Positions 63,678 through 64,000 of a stretch of 64,000 bases of DNA are shown piece after piece. Under the pieces are notes generated by a model, which was not told the DNA's origin, ran no database searches, and was given only the letters and a program-made list of their open reading frames with translations. A program made the translations under genes and the position numbers. Source of the stretch: G963677185 sp963677185 (lineage in GTDB: Bacteria; Bacillota; Syntrophomonadia; Syntrophomonadales; Syntrophomonadaceae); the NCBI GenBank assembly GCA_963677185.1, contig OY781889.1, forward strand, positions 310,001 through 374,000, given 5' to 3'. Each line of letters starts with the position of its first letter. The first letter of the stretch is position 1.

Positions 63678-64000
63678 TCAGCTGGCATTTAATCCTGATA
63701 CATCTATAACCAGGCTTATTCTTCCGTCGCCCAGCATAGCGCACCCGGCAATACCCGCAACCCGGCCAATCCGTTTTTTAATGAAATCCGGCAGGGGCTT
63801 GATTACCACCTGCTGTTCACCCAGGAGAGCGTCTACAAAAAGGCACAGGGTTCGCCCGTCATGCTCAACCATGGTGATAATGCCTTCGCTCATCCGCTCC
63901 ACCGCACCTGGAACCTGGTACAAGCGGTGCAGCCTCAGCACTTCGTAGCATTCACCCCGGACCATAATCATTTCATTATTGTCGGGGTCGACAATAATGT
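63678..64000 (-). CDS. cheA: CheA histidine kinase, C-terminal CheW-like domain (partial)
   Basis: The last 107 residues of a protein that continues past the right edge. The frame stays open to the window end (IIVDPDNNEMIMVRGECYEVLRLHRLYQV) and continues DGRTLCLFVDALLGEQQVVIKPLP and GCAMLGDGRISLVIDVSGL, the P5 (CheW-like) domain of CheA. It receives coupling from CheW and the MCP. 106 bp before the MCP start, so cheA-mcp-cheW form one operon. Confidence 0.9.
   Translation of the reverse strand, partial: IIVDPDNNEMIMVRGECYEVLRLHRLYQVPGAVERMSEGIITMVEHDGRTLCLFVDALLGEQQVVIKPLPDFIKKRIGRVAGIAGCAMLGDGRISLVIDVSGLNAS

Noticed and set aside
1..64000. tRNA, rRNA and replication origin
   Set aside because: I looked for cloverleaf arms, rRNA-like stretches and DnaA-box clusters and saw none that I could support.

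Overview
The window looks like chromosome of a strictly anaerobic, probably syntrophic Firmicute of the Syntrophomonadaceae/Peptococcaceae type. The reasons are a complete butyrate beta-oxidation operon (thiolase, 3-hydroxybutyryl-CoA dehydrogenase, crotonase, acyl-CoA dehydrogenase, two-subunit CoA-transferase) and, on the same stretch, a Tat-exported membrane-bound [NiFe]-type hydrogenase and a Tat-exported membrane-bound formate dehydrogenase. These are the two enzymes a syntroph would use to dispose of electrons as H2 and formate. The species assignment is inference; no rRNA gene is present.

Layout. 0-4.8 kb: minus-strand type IV pseudopilin operon, cut by the left edge, with one very large prepilin carrying beta-propeller-like and LamG-like regions. 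5.1-6.6 kb: remnant of an IS1634-like transposase, and a DUF433/DUF5615 toxin-antitoxin pair sandwiched between two copies of the IS 3' end. 7-18.9 kb: one long minus-strand hydrogenase cluster, hypA-hypB-hyaA-hyaB-hyaC-hyaD-hypF-hypC-hypD-hypE-DUF3842-FmdE-like-CooT fusion. 19-23 kb: a 1-kb non-coding gap with a Moco-type riboswitch and a pseudoknot, then divergent moeA and moeA-PBP fusion. 23.4-29.9 kb: plus-strand fdhA(Sec)-fdhB-fdhC, fdhE and a molbindin. 30-34 kb: MOT1-like transporter and tungstate ABC transporter tupABC under a second Moco/Tuco-type riboswitch. 34.3-37.4 kb: ISLre2 transposase, DUF155 protein, repeats. 37.4-39.7 kb: REC-PAS-histidine kinase. 39.9-46.1 kb: butyrate oxidation operon. 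46.2-49.1 kb: a Com-like zinc-ribbon ORF, a sigma-54 promoter, three matching enhancer-like palindromes and a CBS-PAS sigma-54 activator. 49.4-53.1 kb: marR-MATE, RDD protein, SppA. 53.5-55.2 kb: two small unknown proteins and a 127-bp tandem palindromic array. 55.3-57.2 kb: 2,4-dienoyl-CoA-reductase-like flavoenzyme. 57.4-64 kb: REC-PAS protein and a chemotaxis module (cheW, poly-HAMP MCP, 3' end of cheA).

The most striking observation is the hydrogenase large subunit. An in-frame UGA replaces the second cysteine of the N-terminal CxxC (RVCGVU), followed at a suitable distance by a SECIS-like hairpin. Known [NiFeSe] hydrogenases carry Sec in the C-terminal DPCxxC motif, which here keeps both cysteines. 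fdhA has a conventional Sec/UGA with its own SECIS-like hairpin. The hydrogenase, nickel (CooT fusion), molybdenum/tungsten (moeA, mop, tup, MOT1, riboswitches) and FdhE genes together form a metal-cofactor supply region around the two selenoenzymes. Other unusual items are a perfect 96-bp palindrome, several families of dispersed hairpins, and an apparent sigma-54 control region for the butyrate operon.
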